A stretch of DNA of 64,000 nt from Macrolepiota albuminosa (Eukaryota; Basidiomycota; Agaricomycetes; Agaricales; Agaricaceae): contig JAMWFC010000132.1 of the NCBI GenBank assembly GCA_027475525.1, forward strand, positions 62,001-126,000, read 5' to 3'. The notes beneath the pieces are model-generated. The model saw only the letters and a program-made list of their open reading frames with translations. It searched no databases and was not told the DNA's origin. Shown here piece by piece: positions 35,901 to 48,680 of this stretch. A program made the position numbers and the translations under genes. Each line of letters opens with the position of its first letter. The first letter of the stretch is position 1.

Positions 35901-36007
35901 GCCAAGGCGAGAGTCGAATCATCGATGGTGCTATCCGCGTTGTGAAAACTGTTGTTCATGAAGGATTCGGATAAAATTGGGTGGGATGTTTGGGCTTCGC
36001 AGTGCAT
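32928..36007 (-). CDS. coiled-coil protein of unknown function, multi-exon
   Basis: The protein starts MHCEAQTSHPILSESF. Exon 1 ends with TCCCGKEDCEKAKAWSELR and RLESRLVLSAG. A 52-nt intron then joins to EVGQALLQRHEAYVRRHN, so a CCCG-x-x-DC motif precedes a long heptad-rich region. The middle exons (35.65-34.54 kb) are coiled coil: ILDRSAREIAELLKEKAKL, then QELHEAQSTISRLTAQHA, then LKRDNAELQTLLAES. The last exon (about 34420-32928, ~500 aa) is Ser/Pro/Arg-rich with a helical block (FRVLFNLFKEVFTAMGEIRV) and ends HRFQPT. I recall the Cys-rich start as a conserved feature of uncharacterised basidiomycete proteins but cannot name it. A cytoskeletal or polarity scaffold is only a guess from the coiled coil. 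One coiled-coil exon is broken by a 77-bp duplication at 34816-34969 and is open without it. Confidence 0.7.
34816..34969. repeat. exact 77-bp duplication in a coiled-coil exon
   Basis: The block starting CTTACAAGTGACTCTAGAAC is repeated with period 77. Reading through both copies gives a stop after ESLVRNVCSN. Removing one restores LESLVSDNETLKRDNAEL in a single frame. This is strong evidence that the second copy is not in the genome. Confidence 0.9.
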
Positions 36008-36376
36008 TTAAAGGAAAGGAATGGGTACCACAAGGCCAGTGTGCCAATAAGACGCGGTGATAGTGATTAGAAAGTTAGAGGTTATGGCATGAATGAAACC
36101 CATAATCTAGCAACAACTTGGGGAAAGTGCTTCCACGTGATGACGGCTGTTAACCTCTCGCGGAATCAGAACGTGTAGATCATGATCGACACCAGATGCG
36201 AACAAGATCCCTTTAAAGAGGAAAAAAGAGAGATGGTATATTACATCCAATCATGTTTATGCTAAAATATGCTCGTGTACCGAGAGACGGAGGAGGCAAT
36301 GCGGTAGATGTGACGGAGAATATAGAGGTATGAACCAGTAGCCCAGTGGAGGATGATGGAGCAATTATATGTGCAG

Positions 36377-39300
36377 CTAAGCTATAATGAGAGACACCAA
36401 CCCAGGAATCCAATTAATCATCGTCGTTGCATGAGAGCCCTTGAGGAATGTGAGGTTGTTGGCAAGCCCTTGCATGGCAAGATCGTCAAGGGCACTCAGA
36501 TGCTTTTGACCGGGACCTTGTACTTCGTCAACCGTGCTTAATGTTGAGGACGATCCACGAAGTGTTGTCTGGCGGGAATGATCTTGTACAGAGAGACGGA
36601 AGATAGTCGAAACAGAGCGAATGATCGAAGGGTTAGATGCATTAGCCAGAATTTCCTTGATTCGATCCTGCAATGTGTCATAGCTGGAAAGGAAGTCAGT
36701 ACTGAAGCCTTGAGGCAAAAACGTGTCAGACTTACACTAGGGAAACGATCTGTGGGAACTGAACCGCAATGTCTGCAAGGAGTGCGAATAGAATCTCCGT
36801 CTCTGCGTCGTCTCCTTGAGCAGTGCACAACATGGTTCCAACAAAAGTGGTCACGAGAAGTGCAGTGTTCGAGTCATTGATACCCAGGAACGCGGGAGAT
36901 ATTCGCGGAGTCCCACTTTCTTCGTCTTCAAGATTCAACCCAGCATCTGGAAGCCACGCATCGTCGATCTTGCATTCCCTTAAAAGTTCTCGATACGCTT
37001 TAGCTTTTGTGTATGAAGGGATCAAGGCAAGGAAATAGCCCAAAGCATTTCCGGAAATGCTGTCTCTGAATCCGTTGGGTACACCATCGTTCATCTCGAC
37101 ACGCACTGTGACTTGTAACAATGTTCGGAGAACCGCTTCAGCTGCTTCCTTCAAGCGCTGTTGGCGCATGCCTTTGAAGATGATAGAGGCAAGTGAGAAA
37201 GAGAAGCTCGAATCAAAGGACATCCCAATCATTCCGTCCAATTGAGACGTAGTTTCCTCCAAAGGTTCTCGCGCTTTGAGAAGTAAAGAAGGAACGGATT
37301 CTGACTGAAACATTCCACGCCGTTCGATGCTTTTGAGAGTAACACTTAGCAGGCTGCTAGCTTCAACATAGAAACCAGGATGGCTTGCTTGAAGAAGGGC
37401 AACGGCCAGCCAAAACAAAAGACAGATGTATCTTGAATCCTGTGGAAGGGCTGGCACGACTTGGCACATGCAGCGAAGCATGCTGACAACAGAGACTGTG
37501 GAATCAGTGACTTTGGCTAGGGCAGTGTTGAAAGCTACCAGAATCTGGTAGAGGAAGTCGTCATCCACTTCAGAGGTAGCAAGTGTACCGAGCGCGATGA
37601 AAGCCCGAGTTTGAACGGCTGGAGAAACCTGGAAAGCAGTAGATGTAATGAGGCTCATCCATCGAGCGCGCCACACGTTCAGAAGTCCTGATCGTTCTGG
37701 TCAATACCTTGCTAGCACTTTTTGTTCTTGACACACCTTTTGAACCGGATCCAACTTCCATGATCTTGGCGAGAAATTGGGTTAGTTCTTCTAGAGTGTC
37801 TAGACTTTCCTTATCGCTCGCTGAGTCCCAGTTGGTGTATTCGCTTGTCGAGGTATCACGCTTTAAACCGAATAGCCTTAATCTCGCAGGTGTGGCACAT
37901 TCATTGATAAGCTCCAGGAGTCCTGGACCAACGGATTCTTCCGTCCGCGAAATATAAAGAGCCTGGAGCAGATTCATAATGATACCGTAGACTGACTTCC
38001 GAACAAGTGAAAGTCCACAACCGGCGGTAAGCGTGACGTTGTGGATGATTTCCGGAACATAAAGCTGGTCGCATCCTGCTTGACCACTCGAAGGCGCTAC
38101 GACCAGTGAAAAGCGTGTAAGAGTTGCGATCTCATTCCAGTTGGGGTGATCTGTAAGGACGTTGAATGGCTGGGCAACAAACATCTTGCACACAGTCTAC
38201 TTCGGAGTTAGGAATACACGGAAAAAGTTCCTAAGCAGACGCACCTTGCGGAGCTTATGATATATCCTTCCCCTGACGCCAATCGACGACAACGAAGCAA
38301 TTGCATGAGTGATTGCTTCACATCTACGAGTTCCGATTCCTCCTTCCGTCGCCGTCCGCAAAAGTTCCTCCAGTACAACATCAACAACGACCGGATCCAG
38401 TTTTCCAACCTCACTCCAAATACATTTCTGTATGGTAGACGTAATCTAAGGAACTTTGTCAGTATTGCTGAAAGTAATTCTGAGTGAGAAACGAACGTCT
38501 GGATAGTTCACTGCTAAATCTGCTAAATTGCGAACACAATCTCGTAGTCTGGCCCCAGAACGCTCATATTGTTTACTTGTCGGATTTGAGAAAAGCGTGA
38601 GATTCTTGATCCATGGACTCAGGTACTGTATACAGCTGATGCGTTGTGCGATTTTGTCCATACTGTTCATCGCGGCACCGACTTCAGGAATGAAGTCAAG
38701 GGTTAGCTGAGGAGCAAAGGCAGCAATCTTCTCGCTCAGTTGGACTACAAAAGCGGTGGGATCTCCTGGAATAAACCCAGCTATATAGGAGATAAGAGGC
38801 ATCAGAGGCGTAATTGGTGAATCACGATGTCCACACTAACCTTTGGAAGCAACTATCGGACTGTTATCGTAATTTAAGTAAGTGCACACAGCACCCAAGA
38901 GATCATAGGCAGCTCCACGCAATTCTTCGTCATTCATGTCAACGCTGAGAAGTCCAATGTGAAGTAGTGTAGCAGGGACATTGGAGAAACGGGAGAAACG
39001 TTCAGTCAATGGAGTTTGCATGTCCTTTAGGCGACCTTTCGCCAATCGGACAGCCTATTCGTAAAGGTTTCAAAAATTAGTGCGGATTGAGTTTAATTCC
39101 ATACATACCTTGACTATGCTGTCCCGTGATGGTGAAGAGAAGTATTCTGTAACACCTCCACGACTGCGTCGAATGATGAACTCATAAGTGTCCATGCCTG
39201 TCGCAACATTGTATATATCGCTGATGTCGGCGAGAGGGATGATCTCAGTAGCCTTGCAGGACAAGCCGGGTGAAATGACTTGAGCTTTGACCTGGAAACA

Positions 39301-42300
39301 GTTAGCAACCGCCACACATGCCAGTCTGATACTTACTGATGTAATTCTGATGTGCGTCGTTCCAACAGTAAGAATGACAGGTCGTAACTGAATGACCTTC
39401 ATGTTTACATCAACGAACGTCTCTTGTGGTTGCTCGTTCTCCAGTGCCACTGATTCCGTTCAGAATGAACTATGGAGATAGTCGGATAGCGGCATACCTG
39501 GAACTGTTAGATATGAAAAAACTTCCAGGGGCACATAGTTTTTCATCTCGGCTATACATGAATAAGCTCGAATCGTCTCGCAAAATTGGGTTCCTTGCGA
39601 GTTGGTCACAATTAAATCGCAAATTTGGAAACAAGACGACATCAACACTCACCAGCGGTCACATTATATAGTCGGCGTAAGTATTTTTGGGTTAAGGCAT
39701 TGGGGTTTAGGATGTGAGTCGTAGAGAATCGTGAGCGAATATCAAAAGGCATCAGCTCTGCACAGTATTTTAAGCCCTGCAACGGAATTTCGCAAATGGA
39801 CGTAAACGAAGTACAATCCAAAACAACGTCGAAAATACGGTCTTCATAATCTCGCTGGGCGACGGTCTGTCATACGACTGAGCTAGATTACTTAGCATTG
39901 GGAACACGGAATACATACCTTGAAGATATGGTACATCAACAATTCAACGTCAAGGGTCTCCACATCGATTTTAGACATTTGCAAAACGAAGACTGCCGGG
40001 TGATCCTGTTATAAATGAGGTAAGTCAGAGATGATGAGTGATATGGCAAGGCCAAACATACAACTGGGACATCAGTCTGCAAAAAGATACTTTCGACTTG
40101 ACGTGTATCCTTGCCAGCATAGCGACTCATAAGTGCAAGATATTCGGGATGCTGATAATGTGGTAGATTGGAGAGTACCGGGACTTTCAGAGGTGCACCG
40201 TGATCGACTAGCAAGGCACAAAGGCCATCCCAGGCCCGTTTGCCATTAACAGTCGATGCCTCCGGATCTAAAGATGTTCTCGACAGAGAAAGCAATTCTT
40301 TGCCTATCTTGTCTGCATGTTTGTCGAAAAATCGATGAAGAACGATTATATCGGTATCATCTGAAGTCGTTCCAAGCCATTGATCATGATCTTCGGCGGC
40401 GGAAACCGGTTTCTAACAAATCGCGTTGGAAGAAGAACGTCGTGTTGAGCAGGACTTACAGCAATCTCTCCCAGAAAGCGCGTCACAATAGTAATGTTTG
40501 TTTTGAGGAATTGATTAAGTACGACCATGTGAGCTTCCTTGCCAAAAAAGATATTGTTCGCAAGATTTTGAATGATTTTAGTGATCACCATTAGACCACG
40601 ACGCATCCCTGGAGTGAATTCCTTCGGCAACTCAATGTCAATCAACTCAGGAGAGACTAGAACAGGGGATATGAATCTGGCGGTGAAATTAGACTTCGTC
40701 CCAAAAACAAGTCACCTAATACCTTAAAAACATGAATGCACCGGTTGCAGCGTATTTAGCTTCCGGCCACGTTTTGATTCTATACATGAAATGACTGAGT
40801 GACTCAAGAAAGGCATCAGCAAATCGGACTGACACGGTGGTCATGATATGGGCACAGATCTCGCGGAACATTGGCGGGAGGGCAGGCATCGATGCAGAGA
40901 GGATCTCCAGGAAGTGTGACGCGACCAGTTCCACATGTAAAGCATTCCTTCTAGCCTCTTCTTCACTGACTCTGGTTGGATCCAGGTCATACCCACAACC
41001 TGAAGAATCCTCAACCATGATCTTGATGAGAGGCTGAACCAATGTTCGTAGGTAATTATATCCATGAATCTTAGCAAAGGCAGAAAAGAATCGCGTGCAC
41101 GTCGTATCGGCGCGGAAGATGGTCTGTTCACTTTCTGCCTTGAGAGATTAACAGAGAAAATTCAATGAGAAGAAAGTTCTCACCAATTCCAGCGAGATCT
41201 CGATCAATCATAATCTTCATGAATTTAATAAGGGCTTCGCGTGTGTCGAAGACGTTGAGAAGGACGTTGATCATTATGCCCACCTCCTGTGGTGGGCAGA
41301 CTTCACATATTGTCAGTGCGAGAGCCATCTACAGATACTAGTGTGGGAGTCAGAGAAACATAGACAGATGCACCACTTACATCGGATCCTTTGACCAACT
41401 GAATGAAAAACTTTAGCAAGCACTGGGTGGAAGGCCGACTGCGCAACCTACCTCGCGCAAACGATTGTTCCTGTCGTTGAACGCTGAGCGATCCTCGGGC
41501 TCAAAGGTGGTACCTTGACCGATGACACGAGCGAATACGTGGGCAAAAATAGCTCGTTTCCTGTTGTCCTCATCGTATGCAAGGGGGAGACATTGTTTGA
41601 ATCCACTCTCAGTATTGGCACTAACGAGATGCGCGAGCCCAGTGATCACAAGTTCTCTGACATCTGCCTCTTTCTGTGAGAACCGCATTTTCTAGATCGG
41701 TAGTCAGTAAACATCAAGGAATTGGTAAAAAAGCTATATACTTGGTGTATCGAACCCAGTTCGGACATGCTGTCTGATGCCTGTTAAGTAGATCAACGTT
41801 AGTCTTCATCACCCTTTGCGAGCAAATCTAAACGAACGGGAACGTCATTCTGATACGTTTTCAAGGCTTGCAGCAATGCACCAGAATATTTGTTGAAGAG
41901 CCTCGACACGACATGAACACTATCATCACCAGCATTTACACCAACCGGACGAAGCTCAAGTCGGTCCAAAAGTTTGACGGACGACCTCAAGCACGCCATA
42001 TTCAATTCGTTCTCTAAATTTGCATATCCAGATCCTGCGCCCTGGTATTCGGATTCAGCACAAAAGAGGGTCGTCTCACGACAATCATGAATCCTACTGC
42101 TGAAGATGTCACGGGCTGCATCCAGCCTATAATTATGTCCAGAATATGGCGACGAGCACTGCTGTTCTTTTGCATTCCCAAAGTATCACTACGGATGCAA
42201 GCACTCTCGGACATCATGCAAAATTTAATCTTGAGGCGATACGACGATGGTCCAGTGAAGCTTGCGAGGAAAGAGCAAAGCCTGACCGCGGTCGAGCTGA

Positions 42301-45300
42301 CATCGATGTTTGTGACATCCTTCGTCTCTTCGAAGGGTTTCTCAACAATGAGCTTGAGTAATGCGATGTACTTGAAAAGAGGACGTCACTTTTAGCCAGA
42401 GACAGAAGGAATCCTACAAACCTGGTCTAAAAACAGCTGAGAAGCTTCATTCAAACCTGGGCCGCAGGAATCCTCGAAGCTGCGAATCTTTCTATTGGCA
42501 CGCATAGTCAACTTTGGAGACAGGTAAAAGACTTGTAGAAACATACTCATCCAAAAGTCGAAGAAGCTTCTGGTACAACTTGGCGCTAAGCTCACTGCCC
42601 AATGCATCCCTCGCAATATCGCGAATCTGTGTATCCTGCGCGACCAGCATACTAGTTAAATCCGCCATAAATGCCGAAACAAGCGGCACAGGATTCTGTA
42701 ATGTCCGCATCTCATCAGGCAACGAGTGAGCCGGAATGATGACGGCAAGAGAGGTCAATTCCTGATTTTCCTGGACACATATTCCACCGAGAGCGGCCAA
42801 GAACAAGGTGAGGTTCTGCCATTGGCACCGGTTCTCTTCCCATGTTGGAGGAAATGGCTGGCTCTCGCCGTTCTCTTGGTTCTCGGTCACTTCAAAGACC
42901 ATCTCAGTCAGCTTTCGCCACCTCCAATAGCATTCCTGCCATACAGCGACATAAATGGCCGAAGAGTAAGAGATGCCTCGTATGCATTTGCGAACGCGTT
43001 TTTGATGGCCCACACGGCCTACGACTATAATGGTCGGGTCGCCTAACTGCTCATACGTGAGGTTGCGCGCAGATCTAGCGTCATCACTCAATGTTGGGTT
43101 AATAGGTGCATTAGGCTGATGTTCTGCACGGGCAAGGAAACGGAGACCTTTTGCAGCTAATGCAGAGACATTGGAGTCTGCAGACGTCAGTGAGACGAGG
43201 AATGCAATCTCTGCAAGAGCAAATGCAGAGACACGATCAGGATGAAGCTGAGTTTCTTTCATGGCAGGATTCTACGATCAATATTAGTCCCACGACATGA
43301 AGTATCGTATAGTCAAATACCGCTGTCTTCCTTGTAAACAACTCGAGAAGTTGATGAATAATTGACATCCAAAGACGTTCGGCTTCTAAATCCTGTCGAG
43401 CATGCAGGAGGTTAATCATAATGCTAAACAATGTAGGAGCACTACCACAAGTATAAGCAGAACCTTGCGCGGTAACAACAAAGGACAGCTCACAGAGTCA
43501 TCTTCATAAAGGCCATCAAACCCTCGCTAATCATCTCAGCAGGCGCATCAGAAAAACTGCAAGCCACCTCATAGATGCAGTTCGCAGCAGAGAGCTTGAT
43601 GGAGATATCAAGGTCTGTGCTCCATAACTTGTTCGCCCCCTCAAGCCACTCTTCTATCTGAGGAATTGTGAGGTTTTTCACATGAAAGAGTGGGCCTGTG
43701 CGCCAGAGTGCGATCACGCCGAACAGTAGAACTTCACGATCTGACAGAGGTTGATAGGATGTCCATAAGATTTTAGGTCTGGCGGATGGTCGCTTTAGGT
43801 TTCCATACTGATCGACCTCTGGACGGCGGAGCCCCGATGTCTTCATACGAAACATGTTAGAATGTCAGAGACCATTTTTGCGTAAAAGCAGAATACGTAC
43901 CGAGTAGATGATGCGTAAGCGGTGGGACATCGCTTCCTGCAGTTTATCCAAAGGTTTTTGCCATTTGCACCGGTTAGCCTAGCAGTCAGGCAGGATAAGA
44001 CACAAATACGACTTGCGTCTTGTGATAAAACACACCTCTTGAACTAGAGTCAAAGACGCCCGTACTGCACATAGCTTGACAGCTTCAGAACGTTCGGGTT
44101 CCACACAAAGGGAGAAGATTGATATGGCGTCTTCTTCCGGCAAGAAACGAAAGAGAGCAACGAGTGCTTCAGCATACAACGCGACGTCGATATCTTCCTG
44201 GGATTCCCAGAATGGTTTTCTCGAGGTCAAAGCAGCCTGAAAACACAAATACTTAGAGGCTTTGAACCAGACTGAGGAAACTAGAAGCTTACTTTAATCT
44301 CATGAGCCATATCATGGGCAATCATACGAAGCGCGGACTCGCTCTCCTCACTGACGTATGTTGCCGCACGACAGATATCTATCAGACAAACCAATGCAAC
44401 CGTCGCTAACTTGGAGTTTCCGTAGGCATGCCTCATAACTTCATCCAAAAACTTCTGCTCCTGCTCATAAATCGATATCGATCCAACAAAGCTGCAGTCA
44501 AACATCACGACGCACCTTTCGCGTCATCTTTACGCTGTTACCAGCAAGTGACGCCTGATAGTCCTGAAAGTCCGTGCGCATCCGTTCCGACATCGTGCAA
44601 TTGAGAATCGCAAGTGTAGGCCAAAACACTCTCTCGTCAGCGCCTAGATTTTGTGTATAGAGAATATCAAACACGCGCTCTGGTGCGCCACCCACTCCAC
44701 CCCGGACGCAGATCGCCTCACTGAACTCGTGCGGGAAGGTCGTGACCCAGTTCCACACGGCAGCGCGCAAAGGCACGGCAATGGCGATGTGGCCTTCTCG
44801 TCCCATACTAACGAGTAAGGAAGATAACTCTGCATAAGTAATGAGCACCATACCGTAAACCATATACAACTGAGAAAAACACATACCGGTAAGTATCTGC
44901 ACGAGCCTTGCCCGATCTAACGCACAATGTGCCACCAACTGCAAATCAATAGGGTCCGGATGTTCCGCAGTATTACTAGCAAGAAATTGAATTTTAGTCC
45001 GAATCCGCGAGTACACTACGCCCCAGTTTGACGCGGATATCTGAAAGATGATCCTTCCTAAATACTGCTTTATGAGTTCGCTGACCGGTGTCTTGGACTT
45101 CACCAGCATCATATGGGTCTTCTCGTATGTCGTCTTTGTGGCAGGTATCTGGATTGTTGAGTTAAGGCTGAGCTTGCTAGAGCGGACCGAATTGGCGGAC
45201 GACTGGGAACGGAGAGGAGGGTCTGTCGGCCGTGCACGCGGAGCAACGTTTTCGGAAGAGGGAGTATCTGAGTCCCTACTGCTGCTTTCACTCCGGGAGG

Positions 45301-46179
45301 AAATCATGATTTGTGAATCGATGCCACGAAACGCAAGGTCCGAGAACTGGCCGGGGAGTACGAGGGGCTCCGGGAGGAAATCATGATTTGTGAATCGATG
45401 CCACGAAACGCAAGGTCCGAGAACTGGCCGGGGAGTACGAGGGGACCTCTGGGGAGTAAGTATGGCGCAGAAGCATGACTACCACGCTCAGGACGTATTT
45501 GGCGCAGACCTCGTCAAGCGCGACGAGATCTTGATGTTCGGAAAATCGTGTAGATCCCCCGAGAGACGAGGAGTCTGGCATGTCCCGATGATCATGCTTG
45601 AACGAGAGTTGGATCGGGGTTGTGACAACCTAGAAGCCATAGTCATGGATAGAACTTTCAGTACAAAAAGTTGAGATTGTAGGATGTCTATTGAAGGGTA
45701 TCCCGTGATGTCGATTTGCTGTATGACAGAACGTATATGAATAGAAAAGAACCCATAATCAATAGACCATACCCTGGTCACCCTTTCGAGCAGTCGCATA
45801 GATTATATGCAATCATATCAAGAGAATCATGAGAAAGTTCGACAAGAGTTTCGATTACTTGCTGGACAGCCGTGTCTGCTTCTAGACGATCTAAGGGGAC
45901 GCCAGAGTGAATCGGTAGCTTATACTATGTGTCAACAAGCGTCAAGGACACGACCAACGTAGATGGACTCACTTTGTTTTTCAGCCTGTTGACAAGGACA
46001 TGCACGACCTTCTGGTGTGGTGTCCCCGTTCCTCCCAATGAAAGGAGCGAGTGCTGGTGTGTGTTTCCCATGCTCACGAGCAAGTGATGTGAGTCGTTGC
46101 TCTTGTGGACGCGTGAAGCGACCTGGCCAGGGCCAGTTGAGGCCGACGAGCGGCGTGGAGGCATGTTTTGGCGAGACAT
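36377..46179 (-). CDS. NF1: neurofibromin/IRA-type Ras GTPase-activating protein
   Basis: Large multi-exon gene encoding a RasGAP that switches Ras off by stimulating GTP hydrolysis. It starts MSRQNMPPRRSSASTG at 46179 (an alternative ATG lies 18 nt upstream). The N-terminal half is helical-repeat sequence. The catalytic domain spans about 41330-40300. VFDTREALIKFMKIM is followed by TIFRADTTCTRFF (near 41110), which carries the arginine finger after Phe. Next come KYAATGAFMFLR, then FISPVLVSPELIDIELPKE across an intron, then QNLANNIFFGKEAHM. Downstream are a Sec14/CRAL-TRIO-like stretch (40.3-39.9 kb, DHPAVFVLQMSK) and a PH-like domain (39450-39070, VILTVGTTHIRITS). The C-terminal HEAT-like region has GDPTAFVVQLSEKIA, typical of the family. 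The protein ends VSLIIA. Introns are about 50 nt. A 77-bp duplication at 45291-45444 creates an early stop; otherwise every exon is open. Confidence 0.93.
45291..45444. repeat. exact 77-bp duplication in the second NF1 exon
   Basis: The block starting CTCCGGGAGGAAATCATGAT is repeated with period 77. On the minus strand one copy reads LPGQFSDLAFRGIDSQIMIS and runs on open into exon 2. The extra copy shifts the frame to a stop after RFVASIHKS. Confidence 0.92.
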
Positions 46180-48680
46180 GATGGTGCTGATTAGCAACTG
46201 GAGAAAGAAGGGGCGTCAGACTAAGCGACGTGGTGCAGAACGTGCACTGCACTGGACACGTCGAGCAGAGAGAGTAGTCCAGAGATCAGTCCCGTTGATC
46301 CTCAGTCACCGACCCCAATATCTGAAATGTGCGTGATGCTGACAAACCACCAATCAATCAAACTAACCATTATTATGTATGTATCAACCGACATTTACGG
46401 CTCCATACATAGAGAAGAATCATTTTGTGAAACGTAAGTACTAACGCTTACAGAACCATAAGTAGGTGGAATATAGCATCATAACACTTGAAACTCCTGG
46501 TCGGGAGCGATTTATTGTCAAGCTTAAAGCTTAACCGACGGACGAAAAATGTTCCTGACGCAGATAGATATTTGGATGCCGTACAGGAGGATACGTCGTA
46601 TGTAAGGATATCTGGTTCGACCATAACCGCGTAACATAACTTTATATCATGAGATGGCCAGGACACCTATTAGCATGACTGGTGCAACACCCACATTTCA
46701 TTCGCTGACTCGGGCTGCCAGGACTGAGTCATTTTGTATAAGGAATCCACGTCCATGGTGGGAAAAATGAAGAATGGGCCAACATCCTGAAGAAACAGCA
46801 GAAAATCTGAAAGGTAAAACTACAAGTTTCATCTTGAGTCAGCCACTTTTGTCCAGTCACAAATTCGGCAGAAGTAAGGCATGTCATACAAGGTAAGGGA
46901 AAAGATATCAGGATATCGTGAAGTGCGCTTCCTGTAAGTACCAGTCAGGGTCTGAACATATACTTCTAAATTTCAGCTACTCCCGCTATCATTGAGGTTA
47001 TTTTGGGCCATGAGTGATTGAATACCCGAATGATTGATTATACAACCCTTTTCTAGTGTCTGGATCTCACATTGAATCAATGCCCCTGTGTTATACCAAT
47101 TCCCGGAATAATTATGATTTGACAAGAGGGCAAATGGAGTGTTACCTCGAAAGTATTATAAAGTTTTCAGAGCTGAGTTAGAATCTTACTGTAAATCCGA
47201 CCGGCTATTATAGGAGTGTTACCTCGAAAGTATTATAAAGTTTTCAGAGCTGAGTTAGAATCTTACTGTAAATCCGACCGGCTATTATAGCAAAATATAC
47301 TTAACCATGATTGACGTTGATGGCAGGGAAACTTGATTATTATTGGACTGGATATTTTGACACTGGACGGTAATAGAAGACTTCTGTTGATTGTATGTTT
47401 CTCCTGAGCCGCCGCCATTTCTCAATGAACACGTTCGAGCCCAATTGACTGGAAAATTTTGAAGATAGGATGCGTTGACAAAAATTTCTTTTCGACGCCG
47501 AGTCGTCAAGCATCCAGGGATGTGCGTAAAGAAAAAGCCCTAGCGAGAGAGTTGCCAGAAGAACAATGGAAGATGATTACATGGATTCCTTGATTCGGAT
47601 GTAATTCCTTGTGCACGGGTAACCAAACAATGTGGGATATCTAAATGTGTACCAGAACAATGGGGACAATGAAGACACCATCACATCACACGGTAGATGG
47701 AATCCTTGGAGCTAAAAAGTTAGAACTTTGATAGTAGTCGGTGTTACGTCGCCTTCATGACGATAACAAGTTCCAGGACACACGCAGACGCTGTCACTAC
47801 ATGTCAGATCTCCAGGAACAAAAGCAGGCACTTTCATGATGCACAGAAAAGATATTCTCGATCAATCTTTAGAAAATTTTCGACTGGAAGGACTCAATGG
47901 TCGTTCAGCAGAGATAAGATCCGGGGACTCACTGGCGGCCTTATAACGATTCAAAAAGAAGCAGCACAGCCACTTGGATCCACAAACGTAATACAAGTTC
48001 GCTGCTGTCAGATTTGTGGGCGTCCCTGATTTTGTTAAGCTCTCGAATTCTGCTGGCAGCTACGATTGTTTCCCTGAAGGGCCTGAAAGCCTGCATTGTT
48101 CGCTTTTATAGGCAACAGACGATCTGATAACCGGATACACCCGGTCGAGAACAATGGGAACGATGAGGAAGGCACATGTGGAATGCACAGATCTCGGAGC
48201 AAGGCTGAACATGGATCCTTGGTGGGCCAGAAGGATAGCAAAGTATTGAGTGCTGAAGGTCTCCTATTTAAGGGCAGCGGTGGCTGAGGGGAGCGCGGGA
48301 AATTAATCGTCTTATTTCCTGACTGCGCCATATTTGAAACTCTTTCCGGTAACCCAACAGCACCTTTTCGTTGTTCTGTGTTCCCGTCCCTTCCTCTTTC
48401 TCGCTGTCGCCCTCGGTTCTCTTTTCGGTCGCTGTCTACTCCATCGTTGTTCGCAAACAGTTCTTTGCTTGTCCCATCGCTACACTTCCCCTCCGCGCTT
48501 TCCAATTTTTCTTTTGCTTGCTTCCCATCTTCCTCAGCTTTTTCAGTCCGATAAACAGGAAAGAACAACAACTTCTTCTCGTAGCAGTCATCAGCTGCAT
48601 TTTGTTGTATTTTCCATCCGGCGTCACGATCCATTCCCCGAATTTGCCCCTTTTTTCCGACGCTCGAGCAAATAGTACCT
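46180..48680. promoter_or_regulatory. divergent promoter region between NF1 and the RNA-binding protein gene
   Basis: A 2.5-kb gap between two genes transcribed away from each other. About 48360-48560 is strongly pyrimidine-rich on the plus strand (for example CCCGTCCCTTCCTCTTTCTC), as is common in fungal promoters and leaders just upstream of a start codon. The rest shows no gene that I can support. A 77-bp exact duplication lies at 47136-47289. Confidence 0.55.
47136..47289. repeat. exact 77-bp direct duplication, intergenic
   Basis: The block from GGAGTGTTACCTCGAAAGTA to CGGCTATTATAG occurs twice, with period 77. Confidence 0.9.

Noticed and set aside
48035..48634. 199-codon frame on the minus strand upstream of the RNA-binding protein
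   Set aside because: It is antisense to the pyrimidine-rich leader, has low complexity and no recognisable domain.
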